A model generated the notes under the pieces. That model was given only the letters and a program-made list of their open reading frames with translations. It did no database searches and was not told the DNA's origin. From the NCBI GenBank assembly GCA_033856175.1, contig JAWVFK010000016.1, forward strand, positions 1 to 64,000: a stretch of DNA of 64,000 nt. Direction: 5' to 3'. The position numbers were made by a program, and so were the translations under genes. The DNA is from JAWVFK01 sp033856175. Lineage in GTDB: Bacteria > Actinomycetota > Thermoleophilia > Solirubrobacterales > 70-9. Of this stretch, positions 47,759 through 55,545 are shown piece after piece; positions within the stretch are counted from its first letter, which is position 1, and each line of letters begins with the position of its first letter.

Positions 47759-48247
47759 CTAGGCCGCGGCGGCGCTCGCTTCGGCCGAAGCCTCGCCGCC
47801 CCGGCAGGCGGCGCAGATACCGGTCACCTCGAGCCGGTGGCCGGTGGCGACGAAGTCCTCGCGCTGAGCGGCGCGTTCGAGCCACGGCCCGAGCCGGCAG
47901 TCGCCGAGCTCGACGACGTGGTGGCAGCGCGAGCAGACGAGGTGGTGGTGATGCCCTTCGCTGCAGAGCCGGTAACAGGTCTCTCCCGTCTGATGCGGCA
48001 TCGCGTCGATGACGCCGGCGGCGGCGAACGAGTTGAGGGCGCGATAGATCGTCGCCAGGCCGATCGTCGTCCCCGCGGTTGCCAGCCGCCGATGAAGCGC
48101 CTGCGCGGTCGCGTCGTCGGCCTCTCGAGCCAGCTCCGCCAGCACGGCCAGCCGCTGAGCGGTCGGCTTGATTCCCGCCCGGCTGAGCCGCTCGGCGAGC
48201 TCGGCTTCGCTCTCGGTCGAGCGAGGGGCTGAGGGGGTGCGGCGCAT
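47759..48247 (-). CDS. zur: Fur-family repressor, probably Zur
   Basis: The 162-residue protein has the Fur winged helix (GIKPTAQRLAVLAEL, TIGLATIYRALNSF) and the dimerisation domain with histidine-rich sensor segment EGHHHHLVCSRCHHVVELGD and structural zinc site CSRC plus CAAC. An Ala/Glu tail ends the protein. Neighbouring znuACB genes and the operator over znuA make Zur more likely than Fur. I chose the ATG at 48247, six nt after TATCCT, giving a leaderless message. Confidence 0.88.
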   Translation of the reverse strand: MRRTPSAPRSTESEAELAERLSRAGIKPTAQRLAVLAELAREADDATAQALHRRLATAGTTIGLATIYRALNSFAAAGVIDAMPHQTGETCYRLCSEGHHHHLVCSRCHHVVELGDCRLGPWLERAAQREDFVATGHRLEVTGICAACRGGEASAEASAAAA

Positions 48248-48252
48248 CTCGC

Positions 48253-48259
48253 TAGGATA
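48253..48259. promoter_or_regulatory. Overlapping divergent -10 hexamers of zur and znuA
   Basis: The heptamer TAGGATA contains TAGGAT on the plus strand (10 nt before znuA) and TATCCT on the minus strand (6 nt before zur). Polymerase binding for one gene must exclude the other. Confidence 0.6.
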
Positions 48260-48268
48260 CCGCGCTAA

Positions 48269-49135
48269 ATGAGAATGAGAATGAGAATCATTATCGGCTT
48301 GGGCCTGCTGATGCTGACGACGATCGTCGTGCTCGCCCTGGCTACGACCGGCGGCGGCCGGCGCGGCGATGGCGGGGCCCCCCAGGTGGTGGCCGCCTTC
48401 TATCCGCTCGCCTTCGCCGCCGAGCAGATCGCCCCCGGCGCCCGGGTCCGCAACCTCACGCCTCCCGGCGCCGAGCCGCACGACCTCGAGATCGCGCCGA
48501 GCGCCGTCCGCGAGCTGAAGTCCGCCGATCTCGTCCTACTGATGGGCCACGGCTTCCAGCCCCAGATCGAGCGGGCCGCCGGAACCGGCGCGCGAGTCAT
48601 GCGGCTGCTCGACACGCCAGGCCTCTCAGCACACGCCGGCGACCCCCATGTCTGGCTCGACCCGATTCGCTACGCCGCAATCGCCCGCCGCATCGGCTCG
48701 GAAATGGATCGCCGGCGACCGGCAGAGCGCTTCATCGCCCGCCTCAGAGCCCTCGACCGCAGCTTCCGCGCCGGGCTCAGCCGCTGCCGCCGGCGCGAGA
48801 TCGTCACCAGCCACGAGGCGTTCGCCTACCTCGCCGAGCGCTATCGGCTGCATCAGATAGCGATCACTGGAATCTCGCCTGAGGCCGAGCCGGCGCCGCG
48901 GGCGCTCGAGCACGCCGTGCAGCTGGTCCGCGCGACGGCCGCGAGGACCGTGTATTTCGAGACACTCGTCTCGCCGCGGCTCGCCGACACCGTCGCCCGC
49001 GAGACCGGCGCCCGCACCGCCGTCCTCGACCCGATCGAGGGCCTTACGCCGGCCGAGCAGCGCGCCGGCGAGGATTACTTCTCGGTCATGCGGCGCAACC
49101 TCTCGCGGCTGCGAGCGGGGCTCGGATGCGCGTAG
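48269..49135 (+). CDS. znuA: Zinc-binding protein ZnuA-like of an ABC importer
   Basis: The 288-residue cluster A-I binding protein has an N-terminal membrane anchor or uncleaved signal (about residues 6-27; no lipobox Cys). Metal ligands lie in GAEPHDLEIAP, GDPHVWLDPIRY, TSHEAFAYLAERY and VLDPIEGLTPAE. The histidine-rich loop of classical ZnuA is absent. It starts with three in-frame ATG AGA repeats (MRMRMR), so the true start could be 48269, 48275 or 48281. A Fur/Zur-like operator covers this region. It overlaps znuC by 10 nt. Confidence 0.87.
   Translation: MRMRMRIIIGLGLLMLTTIVVLALATTGGGRRGDGGAPQVVAAFYPLAFAAEQIAPGARVRNLTPPGAEPHDLEIAPSAVRELKSADLVLLMGHGFQPQIERAAGTGARVMRLLDTPGLSAHAGDPHVWLDPIRYAAIARRIGSEMDRRRPAERFIARLRALDRSFRAGLSRCRRREIVTSHEAFAYLAERYRLHQIAITGISPEAEPAPRALEHAVQLVRATAARTVYFETLVSPRLADTVARETGARTAVLDPIEGLTPAEQRAGEDYFSVMRRNLSRLRAGLGCA
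48277..48295 (+). promoter_or_regulatory. Fur/Zur-like box over the znuA start
   Basis: The 19-mer matches the classical GATAATGAT-A-ATCATTATC Fur-box palindrome at 17 of 19 positions. It lies inside the first codons of znuA, right after the predicted transcription start. Confidence 0.7.
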
Positions 49136-49836
49136 TCGAGCTCAACGACGTCAGCTTCGCCTACGAGGGCGGGCCGCCGGTGCTGTCGGGCGTCGACATG
49201 AGCATCGATCGCGGTGAGTTCGTCGCCATCGCCGGCCCCAACGGCGGCGGCAAGACCACGCTGGTCCGCCTGATCGTCGGCCTCGAGCGGCCCGGCGCCG
49301 GTGAGGTCCTGCTCGGCGGCAGCCCGGATCAGCCGCGGCGCCTGCCAATCGGCTACCTGCCGCAGCGGGCCGACGCGCGCCTCGACGCGCCGATCACCGT
49401 CACCGAGCTGGTCCTGGCGGGTCGTGTGCCGGTGCGCGGCGTGCTGGCGCCGCTTCGCGCCGCCGACCGTCGCGCCGCCGCGGAGGCGATCGAACGCGTC
49501 GGCCTGACCGAGCTTCGGGACCGGCCGATCACCCGGCTCTCGGGCGGGCAGCGCCAGCGGGCGTTCATCGCCAAGGCGCTCGCCGGTGAGCCCGAGCTGC
49601 TCGTCCTCGACGAGCCGACGGCGGGGGTCGACGCCGATGCACAGGAGGCGCTCGCCGCGCTGCTCGACGGCCTGCGCCGCGACCTCGGCGTCACGGTCCT
49701 CTATGTCTCGCACGAGTTCGGCGCGATCGAGCCCTACGTCGAACGGCTGCTGCTGATCCGCGGCGGCATCGTCTTCGATGGCAAGCCCTCCGAGCTGCCC
49801 TCCTCCTGGCACGACCCCTCCCATGTGCATGGCTGA
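49126..49836 (+). CDS. znuC: Zinc ABC transporter ATP-binding protein
   Basis: The 236-residue ATPase has Walker A AGPNGGGKTTLVRLIVG, Q-loop YLPQRA, signature RLSGGQRQRAFIAKAL, Walker B LLVLDEPTAGVD and the H-loop SHEFGAI. It ends with a histidine-bearing tail (SSWHDPSHVHG) like other metal-importer ATPases. It overlaps znuA by 10 nt and znuB by about 14 nt, a tightly coupled operon. Confidence 0.92.
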   Translation: MRVVELNDVSFAYEGGPPVLSGVDMSIDRGEFVAIAGPNGGGKTTLVRLIVGLERPGAGEVLLGGSPDQPRRLPIGYLPQRADARLDAPITVTELVLAGRVPVRGVLAPLRAADRRAAAEAIERVGLTELRDRPITRLSGGQRQRAFIAKALAGEPELLVLDEPTAGVDADAQEALAALLDGLRRDLGVTVLYVSHEFGAIEPYVERLLLIRGGIVFDGKPSELPSSWHDPSHVHG

Positions 49837-50671
49837 CGTCCTAGGCCTGCCGCTGGCCTCGATCCTCGACGCCGAGTTCATGCGCCTGGCCTTCGCCAGC
49901 GGCGCCGTCGTCGGCGTCCTCGCGCCGGCGATCGGCTTCTTCCTCGTCCAGCGGCAGATGAGCCTGATCGGCGACGGCATCGGCCACATCGCCTTCGCCG
50001 GCGTCGCCCTCGGCTACCTGATCGGCGTCTCCCCCGTGCTGACCGCCCTGATCGCCTCGGTCGCCGGCGCGGTCGGCATCGAGCAGCTGCGCAGCCGCCG
50101 GCGCGCCGTCGGCGACCAGGCGCTGGCGCTGTTCTTCTATACCGGCATCGCCGCCGGCGTCGTCCTGATCTCGGCCGCCAACGCCCTCAACGCGACGCTG
50201 TTCACGTTCCTCTTCGGATCGATCCTGACCGTGACCCGCGGCGACGTGATCCTCGTCGGCGCCCTCGGCATCGCCGGGCTGGCGCTGATCGCGGTCCTCT
50301 ACCAGGGCCTCGTCGCCGTCGCGGTCGACGAGGAGAGCGCTCGCGTCAGCGGCATCCCCGTCTCACGCCTCAACGTCACGCTCGCCGGCCTCGCCGGCGT
50401 CGCGGTCGCCCTCTCGATGCGGATCGTCGGCATCCTGCTGATCGCCGCGCTGATGGTGCTGCCGGTGATGACGGCGTCGCGCATCGCTCGCAGCCTCGCT
50501 TCGGCGCTCGTCAGCTCGATGGCGATCGGCCTCGTCTCCGTCCTCGCCGGCCTCGTCATCTCCTACTACTTCGACCTCGCGCCGGGCGGCGCGATTGTGC
50601 TCTTCGCGGCGATCCTCTTCTGCCTCGCCAGCCTCGTCGAGATGCTCGGCCTGCGCCGCGACGGCGGCTGA
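49823..50671 (+). CDS. znuB: Zinc ABC transporter permease
   Basis: The 282-residue ABC-3 family permease has eight or nine hydrophobic spans, with QRQMSLIGDGIGHIAFAGVALG near residue 40 and a DEESARVSGIPVSRLN loop near residue 170, both typical of ZnuB/TroC. I chose the ATG at 49823; the ATG at 49829 is equally possible. It overlaps the end of znuC and completes the zinc importer. Confidence 0.92.
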   Translation: MCMADVLGLPLASILDAEFMRLAFASGAVVGVLAPAIGFFLVQRQMSLIGDGIGHIAFAGVALGYLIGVSPVLTALIASVAGAVGIEQLRSRRRAVGDQALALFFYTGIAAGVVLISAANALNATLFTFLFGSILTVTRGDVILVGALGIAGLALIAVLYQGLVAVAVDEESARVSGIPVSRLNVTLAGLAGVAVALSMRIVGILLIAALMVLPVMTASRIARSLASALVSSMAIGLVSVLAGLVISYYFDLAPGGAIVLFAAILFCLASLVEMLGLRRDGG

Positions 50672-50709
50672 TCGCCTCGCCGGGGCCGAGGCTCTAGCGG
50701 GCGACCCAC

Positions 50710-50715
50710 TAGGCT
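50710..50715 (+). promoter_or_regulatory. -10 hexamer TAGGCT of the 50723 gene
   Basis: It ends 7 nt before the GTG at 50723. Confidence 0.5.
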
Positions 50716-50722
50716 CAGCGCC

Positions 50723-51127
50723 GTGGAAGGGGTGAAGCTGGTCTCGCTCGCGAGGGCTGCCTACGCGGCGTTCGCCGATCGCGATGTCGATCGCCTGGCG
50801 GAGCTATGCCATCCCGAGGTCGAGCTGTTCACGGTGACCGCCGTCATCGCCGGCCACCCCGGGCCCTATGTCGGCCGCGTCGGATTGGCGCAATACGTCA
50901 GCGAGGTCGACGAGGTCTGGGACGACATCGAGCTGACGCCGACCGAGTTCCTCGAGGTCTCCAACGATCGGATCATGGTCCTCGGCCGTGTCCGCGCTCG
51001 CCGGGAGACGACGATCGTCGATAGCCCCAACGCCTGGCTGTGGGAGTTCGAGGGGGAGCTCGTTCGCCGCGTCCGCCTATACAGCGACGTCCAGGAGGCG
51101 CGCGAGCTGATGGGCGAGGCCGACTAG
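50723..51127 (+). CDS. NTF2/SnoaL-like domain protein
   Basis: The 134-residue protein shows the cone-shaped NTF2-like pattern: helix AAYAAFADRDVDRLAELCHPEVELF, then GHPGPYVGRVGLAQYVSEV, and a curved sheet ending LVRRVRLYSDVQEARELMG. Members include polyketide cyclases, limonene-epoxide hydrolase-like enzymes and non-catalytic binding proteins; function is not predictable. It ends by interlocking its TAG with the stop of the convergent MEDS-ATPase gene in one CTAG. Confidence 0.8.
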   Translation: MEGVKLVSLARAAYAAFADRDVDRLAELCHPEVELFTVTAVIAGHPGPYVGRVGLAQYVSEVDEVWDDIELTPTEFLEVSNDRIMVLGRVRARRETTIVDSPNAWLWEFEGELVRRVRLYSDVQEARELMGEAD

Positions 51128-52113
51128 GAGAGCGTCATCCGCGCCCGTACGACCGCGCCCTGGTCGGTGGAGCGGATCTGGACGAAGTCGCAGAGGTGGT
51201 TGACCAACCAGAGGCCGCGGCCGGAGAACTGGTGGGGCGTAGGGTTCTGGCGGCCGACGAGCAGCTCGTCGATCCGGCCCGAGTCCTCGACCTCGCAGAT
51301 CAGCGCGTCGGGCTCGGACCAGACGCGCATCGTGCCTGTGCCGCCACCGTGGCGAACGCTGTTGCTTGCCAGCTCACTGGCGGCAAGGACGAGATCGGAG
51401 ACGCGGCCATCGTCCAGCTCGGCACGGCGGGCGCGATCGGCGACGAAGCGGCGGACGTCGGCCAGCTGGCTGGCCGAGAACCCCAGCACATCGGGATCGA
51501 CGGACGGCGCTGGCAGCTGGCCCTCGAACGGGCTCGGCGCGCTCTGCGGGGCGAGGTAGGAGCGGCTGGCTGAGCCCTGGTCGCCATCGACGATCTGCGG
51601 GTGAGTACGGCGCGCGGCTTCGACGACCTCCGGCTCCAGGGCGTCGACGTCGTAGGGGCACATCAGGCGCCAGGCGGGGCCACCGTCGAAGGCCAGGTTG
51701 AGCAGCGACTCGTGGTGGTGGCACTCGACCAGCTCCTGCTCGCTGCGCCCGGGCCAAACCGGCTCGCCGATCCCCCTGACGCGCTGGCCGCCGACGGCGT
51801 TGATGTCGACGAACTCGCGCCAGGCGGGGATGATCCGCGCCGGATTCTTGCCGAGCTCAGACATGTTCGCGAACATCACCTGGTCGGCGTCGGGGCCAAG
51901 CTCGGCCTGCAATCGCGCCGCCTTGGCGGCGCTGACGGCGACCAGCGCCGGCTCGCCGGCGGCGATCCCTTCCTCGAGGAACGGCAGCGTCGCCGCCATG
52001 AACCCCTCTTCGCCGCGGTACAGGAGCGCCTCGTGAGAGAACGCGTCAACAGCGGCGTGCGCCGCATTTCCATTTTGCCTAGCACCATCCATGGTCGTTC
52101 GAGTCTCGCTCAC
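51124..52113 (-). CDS. MEDS-domain / anti-sigma ATPase protein (RsbA-like)
   Basis: The 329-residue protein joins an N-terminal MEDS sensory domain (HEALLYRGEEGFMAATLPFLEEG, WREFVDINAVGG, ECHHHESLLNLAF, LMCPYDVDAL) to a C-terminal GHKL ATPase of the anti-sigma type (N box ASELASNSVRHGGG, G1 EVEDSGRID, G2 FSGRGLWLVN). It is the kinase/anti-sigma half of a partner-switching pair with the upstream MEDS-STAS gene, which it overlaps by 4 nt (GTGA). I chose GTG at 52113, with GGGAG about 8 nt upstream. The MEDS motif HHH is a possible metal or heme site (inference). Confidence 0.85.
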   Translation of the reverse strand: MSETRTTMDGARQNGNAAHAAVDAFSHEALLYRGEEGFMAATLPFLEEGIAAGEPALVAVSAAKAARLQAELGPDADQVMFANMSELGKNPARIIPAWREFVDINAVGGQRVRGIGEPVWPGRSEQELVECHHHESLLNLAFDGGPAWRLMCPYDVDALEPEVVEAARRTHPQIVDGDQGSASRSYLAPQSAPSPFEGQLPAPSVDPDVLGFSASQLADVRRFVADRARRAELDDGRVSDLVLAASELASNSVRHGGGTGTMRVWSEPDALICEVEDSGRIDELLVGRQNPTPHQFSGRGLWLVNHLCDFVQIRSTDQGAVVRARMTLS

Positions 52114-52937
52114 AGCGCAACTCCCATCAGTTCGCACATCCGGTCGACTACATAAGGCATCGACCGCGCGGCATAGCCACCTTGACCCTCAGCCGCCCGG
52201 TTGCAGTGCTCGACCAGCATCTTCATGCCGTGGTGGTCGACGAAATCCAGGCCGCTGAGATCGAGCGGCAGCTCGCCCTCTCCCGGGCGCGCGGCCTCGA
52301 GGATCCGATCGAGCGTCTCAGCTGAGAAGCAGTCGACCTCGCCCATCAGGCGCAGCGAATCGGCCTCGGCGAAGGCGCTGAACGGCACGAGGTCGCGCGG
52401 GGCATGGGCGACCGGGTGGACCGCCGCGAACGCCGTCAGCACCCGATCGGGCAGCCGCCGCCGGTCGTAGCAGCACAGGCCCGCCATCGGCTGGGTTGCC
52501 ATGAAGCGGTCGGCCAGCGTCTCCCAGCGCATGAAGGCGTCGACGCCGCCGGGCATGCTGACCATCGGCGTCGCGTCGGCGGCGCTGCGAATCCCGCTGA
52601 AGCCATCTGCGATCGCCCGCTCGGTCTCCTTGGCGAAGAGCTCGAGCTGCTCGGCCGGATCGACCGGCTGGTCGAGGCCGTAGCTCTCGGCGGAGGACCA
52701 GAGCTCGAGGGCGCCGGCGTGGATCATCTCGTCGACGCCGTCCAGGCCCTCGAGGTGCTTGCGCAGGGTCTCGACCGACTGGTCGCCGCAGTAGATCAGG
52801 CGCTGGCCGAGGCGAACGCCATCCTCCATGAAGACCCTGACGGCCGAGTGGAACTGCTCGTCGGAGTCGTAAGTCCAGCAGACGTGACCGTGGAGGTCGA
52901 GGTCCGCCGCCGATGCCACTAGCCCGTGTTGCCGCAC
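52110..52937 (-). CDS. MEDS-domain / STAS-domain protein
   Basis: The 275-residue protein joins an N-terminal MEDS domain (GHVCWTYDSDEQFHSAVRVF, LIYCGDQS, MRWETLADRFMATQPMAGLCCYDRR) to a C-terminal STAS domain (LRLMGEVDCFSAETLDRIL, DLSGLDFVDHHGMKMLV). The STAS switch position that is normally Asp-Ser reads Asp-His (VDHHG), so ordinary serine phosphorylation of this antagonist looks impossible. The start is GTG at 52937, with TATACT (52945-52950) ending 7 nt before it. It heads a two-gene operon with the MEDS-ATPase gene. Confidence 0.85.
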   Translation of the reverse strand: MRQHGLVASAADLDLHGHVCWTYDSDEQFHSAVRVFMEDGVRLGQRLIYCGDQSVETLRKHLEGLDGVDEMIHAGALELWSSAESYGLDQPVDPAEQLELFAKETERAIADGFSGIRSAADATPMVSMPGGVDAFMRWETLADRFMATQPMAGLCCYDRRRLPDRVLTAFAAVHPVAHAPRDLVPFSAFAEADSLRLMGEVDCFSAETLDRILEAARPGEGELPLDLSGLDFVDHHGMKMLVEHCNRAAEGQGGYAARSMPYVVDRMCELMGVAL

Positions 52938-52944
52938 TCTGAAA

Positions 52945-52950
52945 AGTATA
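52945..52950 (-). promoter_or_regulatory. -10 hexamer TATACT of the MEDS operon
   Basis: It ends 7 nt before the GTG at 52937. Confidence 0.55.
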
Positions 52951-52999
52951 GGCGCGTCATCGCCGTGATCTGGTGCCCGGCCACGAATGAAAGATCTGA

Positions 53000-53360
53000 T
53001 GGAGACGCCCGGAATCGAACCGGGGTCCGTGGTGCCGAAGCGAATGGCGTCTACGAGCGTAGCCGGCGCTTTAATCTCGCTTGCCGGGGTCCGCGCCGAC
53101 GGGCACTACCGGCAAGCACAAGCCCCCTTTGATGTCCCCTGGCGGCGAGGGCGGACCGCCTGGGCTAGCCCGTTTCTGAAGCCGGTGCCCCTCCCCACGG
53201 GCCCAGGGAGGACCGACTCTCACTGCTTAGCTACTAACTAAGCGGCAAGGGCGAACTCATGGTCCGCACTTATTGTTTGGTCCCGGGGTTTAACGAGGCC
53301 TCCGGGAACCTCGACTCGCAACCGTTCGCACGAACAACCACATCGAAGCCTGTCGTCCCC
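53000..53360 (-). ncRNA. ssrA: Transfer-messenger RNA (tmRNA)
   Basis: tmRNA rescues stalled ribosomes with SmpB. The 5' end GGGGACG (53360-53354) pairs with 3' CGTCTCC (53007-53001), with one G-U pair. GGTTCGATTCC forms the T arm and ACAGGCTTCGAT the start of the tRNA-like 5' half. The tag reading frame runs from GCG at 53267 to TAG at 53238 and encodes ADHEFALAA; the resume codon follows TAAGT. Pseudoknot-rich GC stems fill 53010-53230. CCA is not encoded. Length is 361 nt. Confidence 0.95.
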
Positions 53361-53375
53361 GTGCTATGTCCCTCG

Positions 53376-53404
53376 ATTGTAGACGGGCTCGCCACCCAGG
53401 CCAA
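53376..53404 (-). promoter_or_regulatory. ssrA promoter (TTGGCC - 17 nt - TACAAT)
   Basis: TACAAT (53376-53381) and TTGGCC (53399-53404) are spaced by 17 nt on the minus strand. The predicted start lies about 9 nt before mature tmRNA. It sits immediately downstream of the ComEA-like gene end. Confidence 0.6.
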
Positions 53405-53405
53405 A

Positions 53406-54989
53406 TCAGACGGCCAGGCGACCCTTGAGCTCGTCCATGAAGTCCTGGGGGAAGCCGGGGACGTTCTCGATCTCCTCGACCGACTTGAAGCCGCCCTCGC
53501 GCTCGCGATAGGCGAGGACGCGGGTCGCCTGGGTGACCGACATCCGCAGGCTGCGCAGCTGCTCGAAGGTGGCGTCGTTGACGTTGATGCGCTCTCCCGG
53601 CGGTACGGACTGCGCCTCCTTGGGCTGACTGGGACTGCCTGAGAGCCAGGCCGCCGGCTGTGGAGCCTGCTCCGGCTGGGCGGCTTGTTCTGCCTGAACT
53701 GGCTGCTCGGGCTCAGCGGCCGGCGCTGCGGCGGCCGGCGCCGGGGCGTCGTCTGCTGCGCGCTGGATCTCTGCGGCGACGGCGCGCTCGGCCGCGGCGG
53801 CCTTCTCCTCGGCCTCGCGGGCGCGGCGCTCGGCCTCGCCGATGTTTTCGAGCACCTCCTGAAGGCGGTCGTCGCGCTGCGTTTCCTCGAGCTTCAGCCG
53901 GGCCAGCCGCTCGGCTTCGGCGGCACGCTTCTCGGCCTCGGCGGCGCGACGCTCGATCTCCTCGAGGCGCTTCTGAGCCTCTTCGATCGCCTTGTCGCGA
54001 GCGGCTCGCTCCTCGGCGATCCGCTGCTCGGCCTCCTTGTGCAGTCTCTCTGCCTCGCCAAGCCGCTTCTCGGCTTCGAGCCTGACCTTCTCCTCGGCGC
54101 GGCGGACGTCAGCGAGCTGCTCCTCCGCCGCCCGTTCGGCGGCGGCAGCGGCGGCTTCAGCGTCAGCGTCAGCGTCGTCGGGCTCCTCGGGCTCGGCGGC
54201 AGGCTCCTGGGCCTTTGCGGCCGGCGGGACGGGGGCGCCGCTCTCGATGATCGGTCGGTTCCACCGCCGTCTTACCACCGGCGGAGAAGCCGGCTCGGGA
54301 GCCTCGGCCTTATCGGTCTCGGGCTGCTCGGGCTCAGACTTCTCGGGCTCAGCCTTGTCAGGTTCAGCCTTGTCAGGTTCAGCCTTGCTGGGCTCCGGCT
54401 CGACCTCGACGGGCTCGGGTTGGGCGGCCTCTGGCTTCGCATCCGGCTCTGGGCTGGGCACTTCCGCCTTCTCCGCCTTCGGCTTCTCGACCCGCTCGCC
54501 TCGCTTGGCCTCACGCTCGGCGGCGCGGCGGGCCTTCTCCTCGTCGCGCTCGCGACGGCGCTTCTCGCGCTCCTGGTCGCGCTCGCGGCGCCGCTCCTCC
54601 TGCTTGCGCTTGCGCAGCTCGCGCTCCTGGCGGCGCAGCTCACGGCGGCTGAGGCCGGCCTCGCTGGAGCTCTCGGTCGGCTGATCCGGCGGCGGTCCAG
54701 GCGGCGGCCCGGGCGAGCTGGCCGTGGCGGCAGCGCTTGCCTGCGGTTGCGGCGCGCTCGGCGCCTTCTCCGCCGGGGCGGACGAGGCAGGGGCGGCTTC
54801 CACCTTCGTCGCCGGCACGGCCTGGGGCTTCGGGCCCTCGCCGGTGGCCTTGCTGCGGCGGCGCTGGGCGAGACCTACCAGCAGCAGGCCCAGGGCGATG
54901 GCAACGCCAGCGATGACGTACTCGACGTTGCCGTCGACGAAATCGCGCACGCTGTCGCTAACTGTCTGAATCGAGGCAGCGACGTGCAT
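53406..54989 (-). CDS. Membrane-anchored coiled-coil protein with C-terminal ComEA-like helix-hairpin-helix
   Basis: The 527-residue product has an N-terminal membrane helix (about residues 24-43). A Pro/Ala/Ser-rich segment follows, then about 350 residues of Glu/Arg/Ala heptad-like sequence: an ERRRERDQEREKRRRERDEE stretch, a proline/Lys/Glu-repeat block with KAEPDKAEPDKAEPEKSEPE, and a long coiled coil. The last 65 residues are a helix-hairpin-helix pair like ComEA (INVNDATFEQLRSL, VEEIENVPGFPQDFMDEL), which binds DNA in transformation proteins. I chose the ATG at 54989 (MHVAASIQTV). It lies between smpB and ssrA. Its function is unknown; DNA tethering at the membrane is a guess from domain order. 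Confidence 0.8.
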   Translation of the reverse strand: MHVAASIQTVSDSVRDFVDGNVEYVIAGVAIALGLLLVGLAQRRRSKATGEGPKPQAVPATKVEAAPASSAPAEKAPSAPQPQASAAATASSPGPPPGPPPDQPTESSSEAGLSRRELRRQERELRKRKQEERRRERDQEREKRRRERDEEKARRAAEREAKRGERVEKPKAEKAEVPSPEPDAKPEAAQPEPVEVEPEPSKAEPDKAEPDKAEPEKSEPEQPETDKAEAPEPASPPVVRRRWNRPIIESGAPVPPAAKAQEPAAEPEEPDDADADAEAAAAAAERAAEEQLADVRRAEEKVRLEAEKRLGEAERLHKEAEQRIAEERAARDKAIEEAQKRLEEIERRAAEAEKRAAEAERLARLKLEETQRDDRLQEVLENIGEAERRAREAEEKAAAAERAVAAEIQRAADDAPAPAAAAPAAEPEQPVQAEQAAQPEQAPQPAAWLSGSPSQPKEAQSVPPGERINVNDATFEQLRSLRMSVTQATRVLAYREREGGFKSVEEIENVPGFPQDFMDELKGRLAV

Positions 54990-55065
54990 ATGTGCGAATC
55001 CTTGCACTGGTCAACGATTCGGGGCGCCCCTGCGCGCCCCTTTGGTCGGATCGTTTCTTGCGCGC

Positions 55066-55545
55066 TCAGCCGAGCCGCTGCTTGAAGTCGCGCTCGACCT
55101 CGCGGCGGACGTCGCGATCGCGGATGTCGCGGCGCCGGTCGCGACCCTCCTTGCCGCGCGCAAGCGCAAGCTCGACCTTCGCCAGCCGGCCCTTGAAGTA
55201 GATCCGCGTCGGGATCAGCGTCAGCCCCTTCTGCTGGCTCTTGCCGATCAGCCGCTCGATCTCGTAGCGATGCAGCAGCAGCCGCCGGGGGCGCTCCGGC
55301 TCGTGGTTCTGGCTGCTGGCCGGAGCGTAGGGCGGGATATGGGCCTTGCGCAACCAGACCTCGCCGTCGTCGATCACGGCGTAGGAGTCGTTCAGCGCCG
55401 CCTTGCCCTCCCGCAGCGCCTTGACCTCGCTGCCGAGCAGCTCGATCCCCGCCTCGAGCGTCTCGACGAGCTCGAAGCGATGGCGGGCGCGCCGGTTGGT
55501 TGCGACGTCTCCCGAGACCGGCTTGCGGGCGCCCTTCTTAGCCAC
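55066..55545 (-). CDS. smpB: SsrA-binding protein SmpB
   Basis: SmpB brings tmRNA to stalled ribosomes. The 159-residue product shows ATNRRARHRFELVETLEAGI, ELLGSEVKALREGKAALNDSYA, RKLLLH-type PRRLLLHRYEIERLIG, and the LTLIPTRIYFKGRLAKVELALARGK core, then the basic C-terminal tail that enters the mRNA channel (DRRRDIRDRDVRREVERDFK). The start is GTG at 55545, overlapping rnr by 8 nt. ssrA lies about 1.7 kb downstream on the same strand. Confidence 0.96.
   Translation of the reverse strand: MAKKGARKPVSGDVATNRRARHRFELVETLEAGIELLGSEVKALREGKAALNDSYAVIDDGEVWLRKAHIPPYAPASSQNHEPERPRRLLLHRYEIERLIGKSQQKGLTLIPTRIYFKGRLAKVELALARGKEGRDRRRDIRDRDVRREVERDFKQRLG

Noticed and set aside
53010..53241. Small open frames across the ssrA region
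   Set aside because: The region is explained by tmRNA structure; protein-like frames there are by-products.
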